DNA of 64,000 nucleotides from Terriglobia bacterium (GTDB taxonomy: Bacteria > Acidobacteriota > Terriglobia > Bryobacterales > Bryobacteraceae), in the NCBI GenBank assembly GCA_021325235.1, contig JAJPHN010000057.1, forward strand, positions 1 through 64,000, read 5' to 3'. A model generated the notes under the pieces. The model made no database searches. It had not been told where the DNA came from and saw only the letters and a list, made by a program, of their open reading frames with translations. Shown one piece after another: positions 17,056-25,592 of the stretch (positions within the stretch are counted from its first letter, which is position 1; each line of letters begins with the position of its first letter). The position numbers and the translations under genes are program-made.

Positions 17056-20000
17056 TAGAATTCGAAGCGCAACGCAAGCTGCCAGGCGCGCGGCAGAGCG
17101 GCGTTGACCGACTGGCCGTAGTTGGTAGTCACGCCACCCATTTGCCAGACAGTCGAACCGATTCCGAGCAGATTGACGCGATTGAGCGTGTTGAGCGCGT
17201 CGGCGCGGAACATGAGAGCGCTGGTCTGGTCGTGAATCCAGGGCAGAGTGATGCGTTTTACTAGGTTCGAATCGAGATTCACATACCCGGGACTGCGGAA
17301 CATATTGACGCCTTCGTTGCCGACTGTTCCCGTCGCCGGCGCTGCAAAACCAACCGCTTCTACTGTCCCATTAACCAACTGGGTGGGAAGGATCCCCTGC
17401 TCGTATTGCGCACGGCTGAACCCATTGGTCTTGAGTGGCTGCGTGATATTGGGGACAAGGCACTGGCTGCAGCTCGTTCCGTCATTCAGATTCCCCCCTG
17501 AAAGCGTCACCGTGAAGGGCGTTCCGCTTTGTGCCAGCAGTACGGCGCCCACCGACCAGCCGCCGAAGACCTCCTTGAGGAACGTGCGTTCCGGGCTGGG
17601 AAGTTGATAGGTTCCGGCGAAGGTGAAGTGCTGGCGGATGTCGTAGGAGAGCTGTCCATACGTCAGGGCCGCGATATCGTTGGATCCCGGCAGGAGCTGA
17701 TCACCCAGAGCATGCGACCAGGTGTAGGAGGCATTCCAGGTCAGATTTCCGAGTTGCTGCCGGAACGTAACGATGGCCCCGTTGTAGTTCGAGGTGAGCC
17801 AGTTGATGGTGCGCTTCATCGCGCCCCACTCGGAGGTGAGCCCGCTCGGATTGTTCGGCGAGAGATTCCAGTTCGGCGTGAAAAACTGATCCCACGAGTA
17901 AGAGCCGGCATACGACAGGCCAACCGATGTGCGTCCGGGCAATTCGCGTTCGACGCCGACATTCCAGATGCCGGTCTTCTGCGGTTTCAGATTCGGATCG
18001 ACACCCGCCTGATCGGAGAGAATCACGTTGCCGTTCTGGTCGAGGGCAGCCCCGCGGCTATCAAACCCGTGCGGAGTCACGGTGGGATAGTCGAAATCAA
18101 ACGGATAGCTGGGAACCGCGCCGAAAGGTGTCTTGCCGGGTTGCACCGCATTCGGATTGAAGGCGTTGGTCGTGATGGTCAGACGATTCGGCGCCTGCGT
18201 GGGCAGCAGGTTGGTGATCGAGGCGATGTCCAGCGCGTCGAGATAGTACCCGAAACCGGCGCGCAGGACGGTCTTACGATCGTTGCCGAAGGCCCAGGCG
18301 ATGCCGAGGCGCGGCTCGAAGTTCTGGTTCAGGCGGCCGCTGAATGCATTCTTGACGAACTGGGTGGCCGAAGTCGCAGCCAGCGAATTCTGCAGATCGG
18401 CCAGCGTGTTGTGCGGTCCCGAATAGAACACGTTCACGTAGGGCTGGGCGCGATCGCCGTAACGGTACGGATTGCCGTAATCGTCCCAACGCAGACCCCA
18501 GTTGAGCGTGAAGTTCGGCGTGACTTTCCACTCATCTTGCACGTAGGCGCCGAACTGACTGACCTGCGACCCGAAGGTCTGGGACAAAAATTTGCCAGTC
18601 TGGGCCGAAAGCGTATATAGACTGTACTGGAACGCATTGTCGTTCAGCAGGTTCCACAAGCTGGTGTAAAGCGGCGTGAACGGCCGGGCGTAGAACCCTG
18701 CCTGGTCCTCCCAGTAATCCAGATGGGCCGCGTCGAACCCGAATCGTATGCTGTGGCGGCTCTTCACCCAGGTCACGTAATCACGGAAGCGGTACGAGTG
18801 TTCTTTGTACTGCGTGCCGGCTGGACTGATGTCGGTTGGAAAATAGCCGAGGAACCCGAGGTTGTCGGTACCACCAAAGCCAAGATCGAGGAAAAGGAAC
18901 GGGACATCGGCATAGTATTGCGGACCTCGGCTGACGAAATCGCTGTGGAAGCGGGTCCAGCCAAATTGTGCTTCGTTGAGCACCGAGGGAGCAAAGGTGT
19001 GAACGTAATTGACGGTGGCGAATTCGGTGGTGCTGGGAGTGATGCCATCCATGCCAGGGCGCTGCGAAATGAAGTCTGAGCTCTGATCGACGCGATAGTA
19101 ATTCAGAAAGACCCGGTCCTGATCCTGATGGAAGTAGTGATCGAGCCGGATGTTGTATTGCGTTCCATTCAATACGGGAGACTGAGGGAAAGTGCCCTTG
19201 TCGAACAGCGGCATGTTGCAGGGCATCATTTGAACGCCCATGTAAACGCTGCCGCACGCCGGGCCGTTCTTATTATTCGCCGGCCAGACATCGGAGGCGT
19301 AGTGCGTAATCTGCGTGACCTGCAAACGGCTTGGCCGGAAAGCCCAGAACTTGTTCACAATTCCGGAATTGGGCAGCGCATTCTTCGCCCAGTTGTAGAA
19401 CTGATCCGTTTCTTCGTCGCCGGTGGTGGAAGTCGGCGAGTTCTGCAGCTTTTGGGTTTGCGCCGAACCGAAGAAGAAGAGACGGTTCTTGAGGATCGGA
19501 CCTCCCAGCGCACCCGAAAGCCAGCGCTGCGTATAGGGCGCCGTGGTCGCCACGTTCCATTGATGCGACTGGAAAGATTGGCCGGAGTAAGTGCCCTCGA
19601 TATCGCCATGGAAGGTGTTGGTGCCGGATTTCGTGGTGAAGTCCGTGACGAGCGAACTGCCGCCGCCGACCTCTGCGTTGAAGGTATTGGTTTGCAGGGT
19701 GGCTTCGGCGACCATGTCCGGCGTTGGCGTGAGGTCAAGACTTCCATACTGGCCGACGCTCATGATGGGAAGCCCGTCCATGCGGTAGACGTTCGAGCTG
19801 GACGGGCGGCCATTGGCCGTGATCGAAGGCTGCTGCGCGCCGATCGGGATGTTCGTATACTGCGCGTTTGGAGCGGTATCGACCACGCCGGGAGCAAACC
19901 GCACGATGTTCAGTGTTCCACGCTGAGGAAGGGGCAAGTCCGCGAGTTCCTTGCCGGAAACCGTATTCACCAAGCGTGTTTCATCCGGATTCAGGATGGG

Positions 20001-20372
20001 TGCCTGCTCGGTTACCGTGACCGAGGTGGAGGCACTCGCGAGCTGCAGGCTGACATTGACCCCGGCAGTTTCACCGGCGTTCACCTGTAGCGTTACCTGC
20101 TGGCGCTGGAATCCGGTCGCGTCAACCGTGACCGCGTAGGCTCCGCTGAGCACATCGCTGAACCGGTAGAAGCCGTGGCTGTCGGTCTTAACACTGGTTT
20201 CCGTACCAGTGCCCTGGTTGTGCAGCGCGACCGTCGCCCCCGGCACCTGGGCGCCGGACGGATCCGTGACGGTGCCCTGCACGTTGCTGTTGAACTGAGC
20301 AAAGGCGGACGGCACGGAAAAAAGCAGTGAGGCAAATAACGCTGGAATGGCGCGCACCCATTTGCTGAACAT
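17055..20372 (-). CDS. TonB-dependent receptor 2 (Oar-like)
   Basis: A 1105-residue outer-membrane receptor. It has a signal peptide (MFSKWVRAIPALFASLLFSV, cleavage near AFA-QFN) and a carboxypeptidase-regulatory-like domain (NVQGTVTDPSGAQVPGATVA to AYAVTVDATGFQ). The plug region reads LPLPQRGTLNIVRFAPGVVD and SITANGRPSSSNVYRMDGLP. The large barrel includes VLRAGFGYYLDALD, and the C-terminal strand WQLALRFEF ends in Phe. The ATG at 20372 has GGAGAG about 10 bases upstream. The frame extends to 20423, but those residues precede the signal peptide. It is divergent from a membrane protein with malectin domains and shares a promoter region with a GAAACGTTTC palindrome. Its 3' end abuts an ISL3 remnant. 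Substrate unknown, probably a glycan. Confidence 0.88.
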   Translation of the reverse strand: MFSKWVRAIPALFASLLFSVPSAFAQFNSNVQGTVTDPSGAQVPGATVALHNQGTGTETSVKTDSHGFYRFSDVLSGAYAVTVDATGFQRQQVTLQVNAGETAGVNVSLQLASASTSVTVTEQAPILNPDETRLVNTVSGKELADLPLPQRGTLNIVRFAPGVVDTAPNAQYTNIPIGAQQPSITANGRPSSSNVYRMDGLPIMSVGQYGSLDLTPTPDMVAEATLQTNTFNAEVGGGSSLVTDFTTKSGTNTFHGDIEGTYSGQSFQSHQWNVATTAPYTQRWLSGALGGPILKNRLFFFGSAQTQKLQNSPTSTTGDEETDQFYNWAKNALPNSGIVNKFWAFRPSRLQVTQITHYASDVWPANNKNGPACGSVYMGVQMMPCNMPLFDKGTFPQSPVLNGTQYNIRLDHYFHQDQDRVFLNYYRVDQSSDFISQRPGMDGITPSTTEFATVNYVHTFAPSVLNEAQFGWTRFHSDFVSRGPQYYADVPFLFLDLGFGGTDNLGFLGYFPTDISPAGTQYKEHSYRFRDYVTWVKSRHSIRFGFDAAHLDYWEDQAGFYARPFTPLYTSLWNLLNDNAFQYSLYTLSAQTGKFLSQTFGSQVSQFGAYVQDEWKVTPNFTLNWGLRWDDYGNPYRYGDRAQPYVNVFYSGPHNTLADLQNSLAATSATQFVKNAFSGRLNQNFEPRLGIAWAFGNDRKTVLRAGFGYYLDALDIASITNLLPTQAPNRLTITTNAFNPNAVQPGKTPFGAVPSYPFDFDYPTVTPHGFDSRGAALDQNGNVILSDQAGVDPNLKPQKTGIWNVGVERELPGRTSVGLSYAGSYSWDQFFTPNWNLSPNNPSGLTSEWGAMKRTINWLTSNYNGAIVTFRQQLGNLTWNASYTWSHALGDQLLPGSNDIAALTYGQLSYDIRQHFTFAGTYQLPSPERTFLKEVFGGWSVGAVLLAQSGTPFTVTLSGGNLNDGTSCSQCLVPNITQPLKTNGFSRAQYEQGILPTQLVNGTVEAVGFAAPATGTVGNEGVNMFRSPGYVNLDSNLVKRITLPWIHDQTSALMFRADALNTLNRVNLLGIGSTVWQMGGVTTNYGQSVNAALPRAWQLALRFEF

Positions 20373-20501
20373 GGCAAGAATCTCTCCAGAAAGAAAAGGT
20401 TGACGGACCCCTCGAACGATCAAAGCGGCGACGGTGAATCAGCGCCCCCCAGCGCGGCTTTGTTCGATTGCCAGACAGACTAACGCTAATTTGAGAACGG
20501 C

Positions 20502-20511
20502 GAAACGTTTC
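20502..20511. promoter_or_regulatory. GAAACGTTTC palindrome, possible LacI-type operator
   Basis: A perfect 10-bp palindrome with an AACGTT core, about 130 bases upstream of the ATG of TonB receptor 2 and about 80 bases upstream of the divergent malectin-domain gene. It shares the AAACGTTT core with the sites at 7308 and 7419, so one LacI protein might act on both receptors. The outer bases differ. Confidence 0.4.
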
Positions 20512-20590
20512 AGACGTGACCACGGACGTTACGGGGCCAAAAGCCCCGGAAAATCAGGCGTGTTACAGCATTCCGGAGTAAGCTGAAGGT

Positions 20591-22090
20591 TTGAACGATT
20601 CGAGCCTTGGCGAGGAACTTTCGCCTTCCATAGCCGAGCAGCACGAGGAGCTGGACGCGGTGCTCGGCTCGGCCATTTTCCAGCGCTCGCCGAGTGTGCT
20701 GCGAATGTTCGAGTTCATCGTTCGGAAGTATAAGCAGGGCGAGACGAGCGACCTCAAGGAATACACGATCGCGGTGGACGCGCTCGGGCGGCCGGCGACG
20801 TTCAATACGAAGCTCGATTCGATTGTGCGGGTCGAGGCCTACCGGGTTCGTAAGAAACTCAAAGAGTATTACTCCACCGAGGGCGCGGAGCACAAGTGGG
20901 AAGTGGTGCTCGATACCGGCCAATATGTACCGCGCTTTCAAAAACGCGGTGTCACGCTAATTGAAGAGCCTGCCAGGGAAACGCCGCGGCCCCCCGTAGA
21001 GCCGGTTTCGAGGAAAGCGTCAACAGAGACCGAAGAGCCGGTAAGTAGCCGGGGACGCCAGCGGTGGGCGATCGCGGGAGTTTTGGGGCTCGTTGCAATT
21101 GCAGCGCTTGTGTTCTGGTCAGTAGGACGTGAGCGCGCGGCGGGCATTCCGGCTACGCCGGTCGGAAACATCCGGATAGCGGCGGCTAGCTTCGGTCCGG
21201 TGATCAATCAATTAGGTCAGGTATGGGAGCACGATGAGTTTTTCTCGGGCGGCGAACGAAGGAAGCTGCCGCTCCCGGATCGCACATTCGACCTTGCACT
21301 GGGCATTCTGACCGACGAAAGAGTTGGCGATTTCGATTACATCATTCCCTTGGAGGCTCCGTACAACGAACTGCAGCTTTATTTCGCTGCTGGCGGCTCC
21401 GCACGGACGCGGCGCTTCCGGATCACGGCGAATAGCAGGTTGCTGCAGAATGAGAAGGCGCCCGAAAATACGGAAGCATCCCCGGGGCATGTGCTCATTC
21501 GAGTGTTTAAGGATATACGGCCCGCCGGAGACGGCAAGCTGCACCTGAGTTTCCGTTCCGGCGAAGATAGGGCCTTTGTGAGCGGTATCTGGATCGCGCC
21601 GAGCGAGCGCGGGCGGATGAACCCGGTACGGATTGTGATGAAACCTGCGCCCTATACCAGCCCGCAAGGCGTGGTGTGGGGCGCCGACCGATACGAACAG
21701 GGGGGAACGCTGGTCATGCGGAGCCTTTCCACCCAGGGCCGGTTCGATCCGAATCTGTTCACAGGCGAGCGGTATGGGGATTTCCGATACCTGATCCCGG
21801 TCGCTCCCGGCCGTTACCGTCTGAATCTATATTTTGCAGAGACCTGGTTCGGGCCGGGCAATCCCGGCGGAGGTGGACCCGGGAGCAGGCGTTTCGATGT
21901 GGATATCAATGGTATGACGGTGTTGAACGAGTTCGATATTTTGGAAGCGGCGGCCGGACCTCGGATCGGGATTGAGAAGAGCTTCTATGATTTGACACCC
22001 GACCGCAGCGGATATATCGCTGTCACTCTGCGCTCACGAGTCAACAACGCCTGCCTCAATGCGCTGGAGTTACTGGATGAAGGCGGATGA
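20591..22090 (+). CDS. Membrane-anchored putative regulator with malectin-like domains
   Basis: A 499-residue protein in three parts. Residues about 1-120 form a domain common in acidobacterial signalling proteins (FQRSPSVLRMFEFIVRKY, SDLKEYTIAVDALGRPATFN, LDSIVRVEAYRVRKKLKEYY), probably helical and possibly DNA-binding. A single membrane helix follows at about 157-175 (AGVLGLVAIAALVFWSV). The external C-terminus shows two malectin-like carbohydrate-binding modules. The second is clear (YRLNLYFAETWFGPGNPGGG, RRFDVDINGMTVLNEFDILE, ACLNALELL). The start is TTG at 20591 preceded by GAAGG. It is divergent from TonB receptor 2, so it may sense the extracellular sugar and act on that promoter. The family is recognised in part; the regulatory role is inference. 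Confidence 0.72.
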   Translation: MNDSSLGEELSPSIAEQHEELDAVLGSAIFQRSPSVLRMFEFIVRKYKQGETSDLKEYTIAVDALGRPATFNTKLDSIVRVEAYRVRKKLKEYYSTEGAEHKWEVVLDTGQYVPRFQKRGVTLIEEPARETPRPPVEPVSRKASTETEEPVSSRGRQRWAIAGVLGLVAIAALVFWSVGRERAAGIPATPVGNIRIAAASFGPVINQLGQVWEHDEFFSGGERRKLPLPDRTFDLALGILTDERVGDFDYIIPLEAPYNELQLYFAAGGSARTRRFRITANSRLLQNEKAPENTEASPGHVLIRVFKDIRPAGDGKLHLSFRSGEDRAFVSGIWIAPSERGRMNPVRIVMKPAPYTSPQGVVWGADRYEQGGTLVMRSLSTQGRFDPNLFTGERYGDFRYLIPVAPGRYRLNLYFAETWFGPGNPGGGGPGSRRFDVDINGMTVLNEFDILEAAAGPRIGIEKSFYDLTPDRSGYIAVTLRSRVNNACLNALELLDEGG

Positions 22091-22201
22091 GCACGTCGGA
22101 CGCAGGTTCAAAGATGACGCAGGAGACTTCATCAGAACCTTCCATGCGCGATGCTCATCGTTGGACAACCTGGATGCGGTGCGGCTCGTGAGCCCCCACA
22201 G

Positions 22202-24184
22202 TTACGGCTCAATCGAGAGATTGTCGAACTGCGCTCTGCCCCAGTCGCAGCCAAACGCAATCATCCCGTGTGCGTGATTCTTGTCCTCGATTTTCGCGAG
22301 TTGCTGTCCGTCAAGTGCGGCCGAGATTGTTGTTCCGCGGAACGTAAGCCGCACCGTGTGCCAGCCCGCGGCGCTGTGGCCGAGCCTGCCGGATGCGAGC
22401 GTCTGTGGTGCCTGCTTGAACTTCGCCGAAAAGAGCTGCCATCCGCCGTCGTGATCGAGCTCGAGTACATAACCGCTTGGCCAGCGCGCGTGTCCATCTT
22501 CAAACACATCCGCTGACTCGATGCGGCCCATCAGCGTGGCATCCGCGGCGCTATCCAAAAACGCATCTACCCTCACCGTGTAATCCGACCAGTTCGCATC
22601 GCCCGCCAGCGTGAATGGATCGGGCAGCGGTCCCCACGGAATGGGCCTCTCTGTGATCACCTGCTCCATGCACTGCCCAGCGCGCTCGCGGCAGGTATGC
22701 GCCTCAAACGCGCCATCCTGATCCGCCAGATATTTGGCCGCGCGTTCCGGCGTGGTTTTTTCAAAGTCGTCTTTGTATGGCAATGGAAATGGCGTGTTCG
22801 CCGGCGGCTGTGCAGTGCCTTTCGACTGTCCTGTTGTCGTCGTGAGCGAATAGAGCGAGTCCGGTTCGAGCGCAATCGAAACAACGCCGTTGCTGGCCTT
22901 CAGATCCTTTACATGCTCAAACGTTCGCGCCGCATTTGTCTCCCAGACATGCACCACGCCACTCTTCAAATCACCCTGCACTTTCAGTTCGAGCGTCTGC
23001 GCATGATGCGCGCCAATCGTCTCTGCGATGAAACTCCAGTCCTTTGCACCCGGCGAGCGCAGCGTCACAAACGTGCCGCGATCCGGCAAATGCCCGCAGG
23101 CCGGATCCAGATACTGCCAGCCGGGCTGAGCGAACTGCGTCGTGTGCGCCGTCACCCAGATTGTGCTCTGCACGTTGTAGTAGCCGGACCACGGCGTGTT
23201 CGCGTACATCAGCCCCGAATTCGGCGCCGCGAGGTTATCGTAGTACGACGTGATCGGACTCCAGATCTCGGTCTTGGTCATCCCGCCTTCCACATAGTTG
23301 CGGTTATAAACCGTTGCGAGAACTTTTCCGCCGGGATTCCAGTCGCGCGAGAGAAACGGCCCGCCTCCCGGATTCGGCTGGTCCTCGCTCGACCACAGCG
23401 GCTTATCGCTCACCCGCGCCGCGTGCGTCGTGGTCAGTGTTCCGTCCTGCGTCTGTGGATAATGCACCCCGATCACATCCACCGCCGCGCGCAGTTCCGC
23501 ATCGTCACGCATCTCCTCGGCAATGCGCCATTGATGCTCCCCGTAATAGTCATCGCAGCAAACGATCTTCGTATCAAGCCGGTGCTCTTTCAGCACACGC
23601 TTAAGCTCTTTCACATATTCCGAGTCGTATTCTTTCTCGTTCCAGATGCCGGTGTAGCGAATGTGCAGCCCGTAGTGCTTCTTTGCGCCCTCGATGAAGT
23701 CGGCCATGTACTCGGCCATGTCACGCGAGTAGAGCTTACCGTTGCCCACCCAGCCCGGCGCGCCCCAGGGCAGAATGTCCAGAATAATCTCGGGATTGCG
23801 CTTCACCGCTTCCTGCATGAGCCACCATTCGTACCCGCGCGTGTAATTGTGATCCGTGCGCGAGCGCATATGGCTTGGCTCGGAACCATCGGTCGAATTC
23901 ACATCCGCCCCAACCTCCACTTTCAAATGCTGCAATGCCGCCCCGTACGCGGGCTTGAACAGATAATCCAGAATCTGGCTCCGCCGCCGCTCCGGATAGT
24001 CGATCAGCAAACGCGAAGAAGCTCCCGCACTCAGCGCGCCGATGCCGTCGAAGGTTCGCCCGGGTGCGTGCGCATCGATCACCACGCTGGTTGTGAGATT
24101 CTGCTGCGAACGCGCCAACAAGCCTGCGGCGCACGCAACTAACGCAATGCACAGCCCACGTTTCATCCAGGACAATTCAGGCAT
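22202..24184 (-). CDS. GH59 galactocerebrosidase-like glycoside hydrolase
   Basis: A 660-residue exported hydrolase resembling galactosylceramidase, which removes beta-galactose from galactolipids or galactosides. Signal peptide: MKRGLCIALVACAAGLLARS. The TIM barrel includes FDGIGALSAGASSRLLIDYP, the acid/base motif GIWNEKEYDSEYVK (Asn-Glu) and a nucleophile candidate Glu in KPLWSSEDQPNPGG. The last 180 residues form a concanavalin-like lectin domain (DYTVRVDAFLDSAADATLMG, GWHTVRLTFRGTTISAALDG), as in the human enzyme. The ATG at 24184 was chosen for its AAAGGA ribosome-binding site. It overlaps the stop of the sugar porter, giving the tightly coupled third gene of the operon. A bacterial soil substrate may be another galactoside. 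Confidence 0.85.
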   Translation of the reverse strand: MPELSWMKRGLCIALVACAAGLLARSQQNLTTSVVIDAHAPGRTFDGIGALSAGASSRLLIDYPERRRSQILDYLFKPAYGAALQHLKVEVGADVNSTDGSEPSHMRSRTDHNYTRGYEWWLMQEAVKRNPEIILDILPWGAPGWVGNGKLYSRDMAEYMADFIEGAKKHYGLHIRYTGIWNEKEYDSEYVKELKRVLKEHRLDTKIVCCDDYYGEHQWRIAEEMRDDAELRAAVDVIGVHYPQTQDGTLTTTHAARVSDKPLWSSEDQPNPGGGPFLSRDWNPGGKVLATVYNRNYVEGGMTKTEIWSPITSYYDNLAAPNSGLMYANTPWSGYYNVQSTIWVTAHTTQFAQPGWQYLDPACGHLPDRGTFVTLRSPGAKDWSFIAETIGAHHAQTLELKVQGDLKSGVVHVWETNAARTFEHVKDLKASNGVVSIALEPDSLYSLTTTTGQSKGTAQPPANTPFPLPYKDDFEKTTPERAAKYLADQDGAFEAHTCRERAGQCMEQVITERPIPWGPLPDPFTLAGDANWSDYTVRVDAFLDSAADATLMGRIESADVFEDGHARWPSGYVLELDHDGGWQLFSAKFKQAPQTLASGRLGHSAAGWHTVRLTFRGTTISAALDGQQLAKIEDKNHAHGMIAFGCDWGRAQFDNLSIEP

Positions 24185-25592
24185 TCAGTTCCTTTTCGAT
24201 CTGTTCGAGTGTCTTTCCCTTCGTCTCCGGCACACGCGCGCGCACAAAGAAGAACCCCGCCGCGCAGATCAGCGCATAGACCCAGAACGTGCCCGCCGCG
24301 CCGAGCCCCTGCTGCAGCATCGGAAACGTGAACGTCAGCAGAAAACATGCGATCCAGAGTGCCGACACGGAAATCGCGACGCCCGCGCCCCGAATCTGCG
24401 TCGGAAAAATTTCCGAGATAATAACCCAGGTCACCGGCGCCAGCGACATCGCGTAACATCCGATCGTCAGCAGTGTAAACACCAGAACCGGCCAGCCGCG
24501 TAGTCCGAAGTGATATGCCGAGCCAATCAGCACATGCGAAATCGCGATCGCCGCGCAGCCGGCGAGCATGAGCGGCCTTCGTCCCCAGCGATCGACCGTT
24601 CGCAGCGCGATGAACGTAAAGAGCAGATTCACCGCGCCCGTCACGACAATGTTGAAGAGAATGTCGTTCACGCCATAACCGGCGCTGCGATAAATCTCTT
24701 CGGCGTAATTGAAGATTACGTTGATGCCGCTCCATTGCTGCAGCACCGCGAGCACAACGCCGACCAGCAAAACGCGCCGGAATGCGCCGAAATACGCACC
24801 CTTTGGAGCAGCCGCCAGTTCGCTTTCCGTGGCCTCCACCGTCTCCACCGCGGCCTGCGCGTAAGATGCTCCGCCAATGCGTGCGAACGTTGCTCGCGCC
24901 CGCGCACGTTCTCCGTGCAGCAACTGCCAGCGCGGGCTTTCGGGGACAAACAGCGCGCTCAACAGAAACAGCAGCGAAGGCGCCCCCACTGCGATGAACA
25001 TCCAGCGCCATCCCCATTGCCCGTTCCAGCTTGCGCGTATCATCTCCGCCGTAGCTCCCGCCGGAACGCGCTCCGCTATGAGCAAGTTGACGATCTGCGC
25101 CCCCAGAATGCCGACCACGATCGTCAATTGATTCAGCGAAACCAGCCTGCCGCGCCACGCCGCCGGGCTCACTTCTGCGATATACGTCGGCGAGACGTTC
25201 GACGCAATGCCGATCGCCGCACCGCCCAGAATGCGCGCCACGATGAACTGGTCGATCGAATGCGCAAGGCCGGTAAATACGGAAGACCCGGCAAACAAGA
25301 TGGCCGCGAGCAGCAGCAGTTTTTTTCTTCCGAAGCGGTCGCTCGCCGCGCCCGAAACGATCGACCCCGCCAGACACCCAAGCAGCGCGCAGCTATTCGC
25401 CCAGCCGATCTGCGTACTGGTCGTCAGCCGGAAATATGCTTCGTAAAACGGCTTGGCTCCGCCGATAACTACATAGTCGTAGCCGAATAGCAGGCCCCCG
25501 AGCGCCGCCACTGCGCAGATCAGTCCTGTGTAGCGGGCGTTCAGGGTTTCGCTGTCCGAAATCGCCGCTTGTTTCAGAACCGGCCCGTGCAC
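24177..25592 (-). CDS. MFS sugar porter (sugar:proton symporter)
   Basis: A 471-residue inner-membrane transporter with 12 predicted membrane helices and all the sugar-porter signatures. These are GGLLFGYDYVVIGGAKPF, SDRFGRKKLLLLAA, SPTYIAEVSPAAWRGRLVSL, VPESPRWQLLHG, QQWSGINVIFNYAEEIY, VDRWGRRPLML and VPETKGKTLEQIEKEL at the C-terminus. The GTG at 25592 was chosen because GAGG precedes it and the length then matches the family. The frame is open further upstream only because it overlaps the DUF5107 gene. It overlaps that gene by 19 bases and the GH59 gene by 8 bases. By context it imports the monosaccharide released by the GH59 enzyme, probably galactose or glucose. Confidence 0.9.
   Translation of the reverse strand: MHGPVLKQAAISDSETLNARYTGLICAVAALGGLLFGYDYVVIGGAKPFYEAYFRLTTSTQIGWANSCALLGCLAGSIVSGAASDRFGRKKLLLLAAILFAGSSVFTGLAHSIDQFIVARILGGAAIGIASNVSPTYIAEVSPAAWRGRLVSLNQLTIVVGILGAQIVNLLIAERVPAGATAEMIRASWNGQWGWRWMFIAVGAPSLLFLLSALFVPESPRWQLLHGERARARATFARIGGASYAQAAVETVEATESELAAAPKGAYFGAFRRVLLVGVVLAVLQQWSGINVIFNYAEEIYRSAGYGVNDILFNIVVTGAVNLLFTFIALRTVDRWGRRPLMLAGCAAIAISHVLIGSAYHFGLRGWPVLVFTLLTIGCYAMSLAPVTWVIISEIFPTQIRGAGVAISVSALWIACFLLTFTFPMLQQGLGAAGTFWVYALICAAGFFFVRARVPETKGKTLEQIEKELNA

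Noticed and set aside
22697-24142. A 481-codon rightward reading frame
   Set aside because: It lies entirely antisense to the GH59 gene and has the Arg/His-rich composition of a high-GC shadow frame; no motif is seen.
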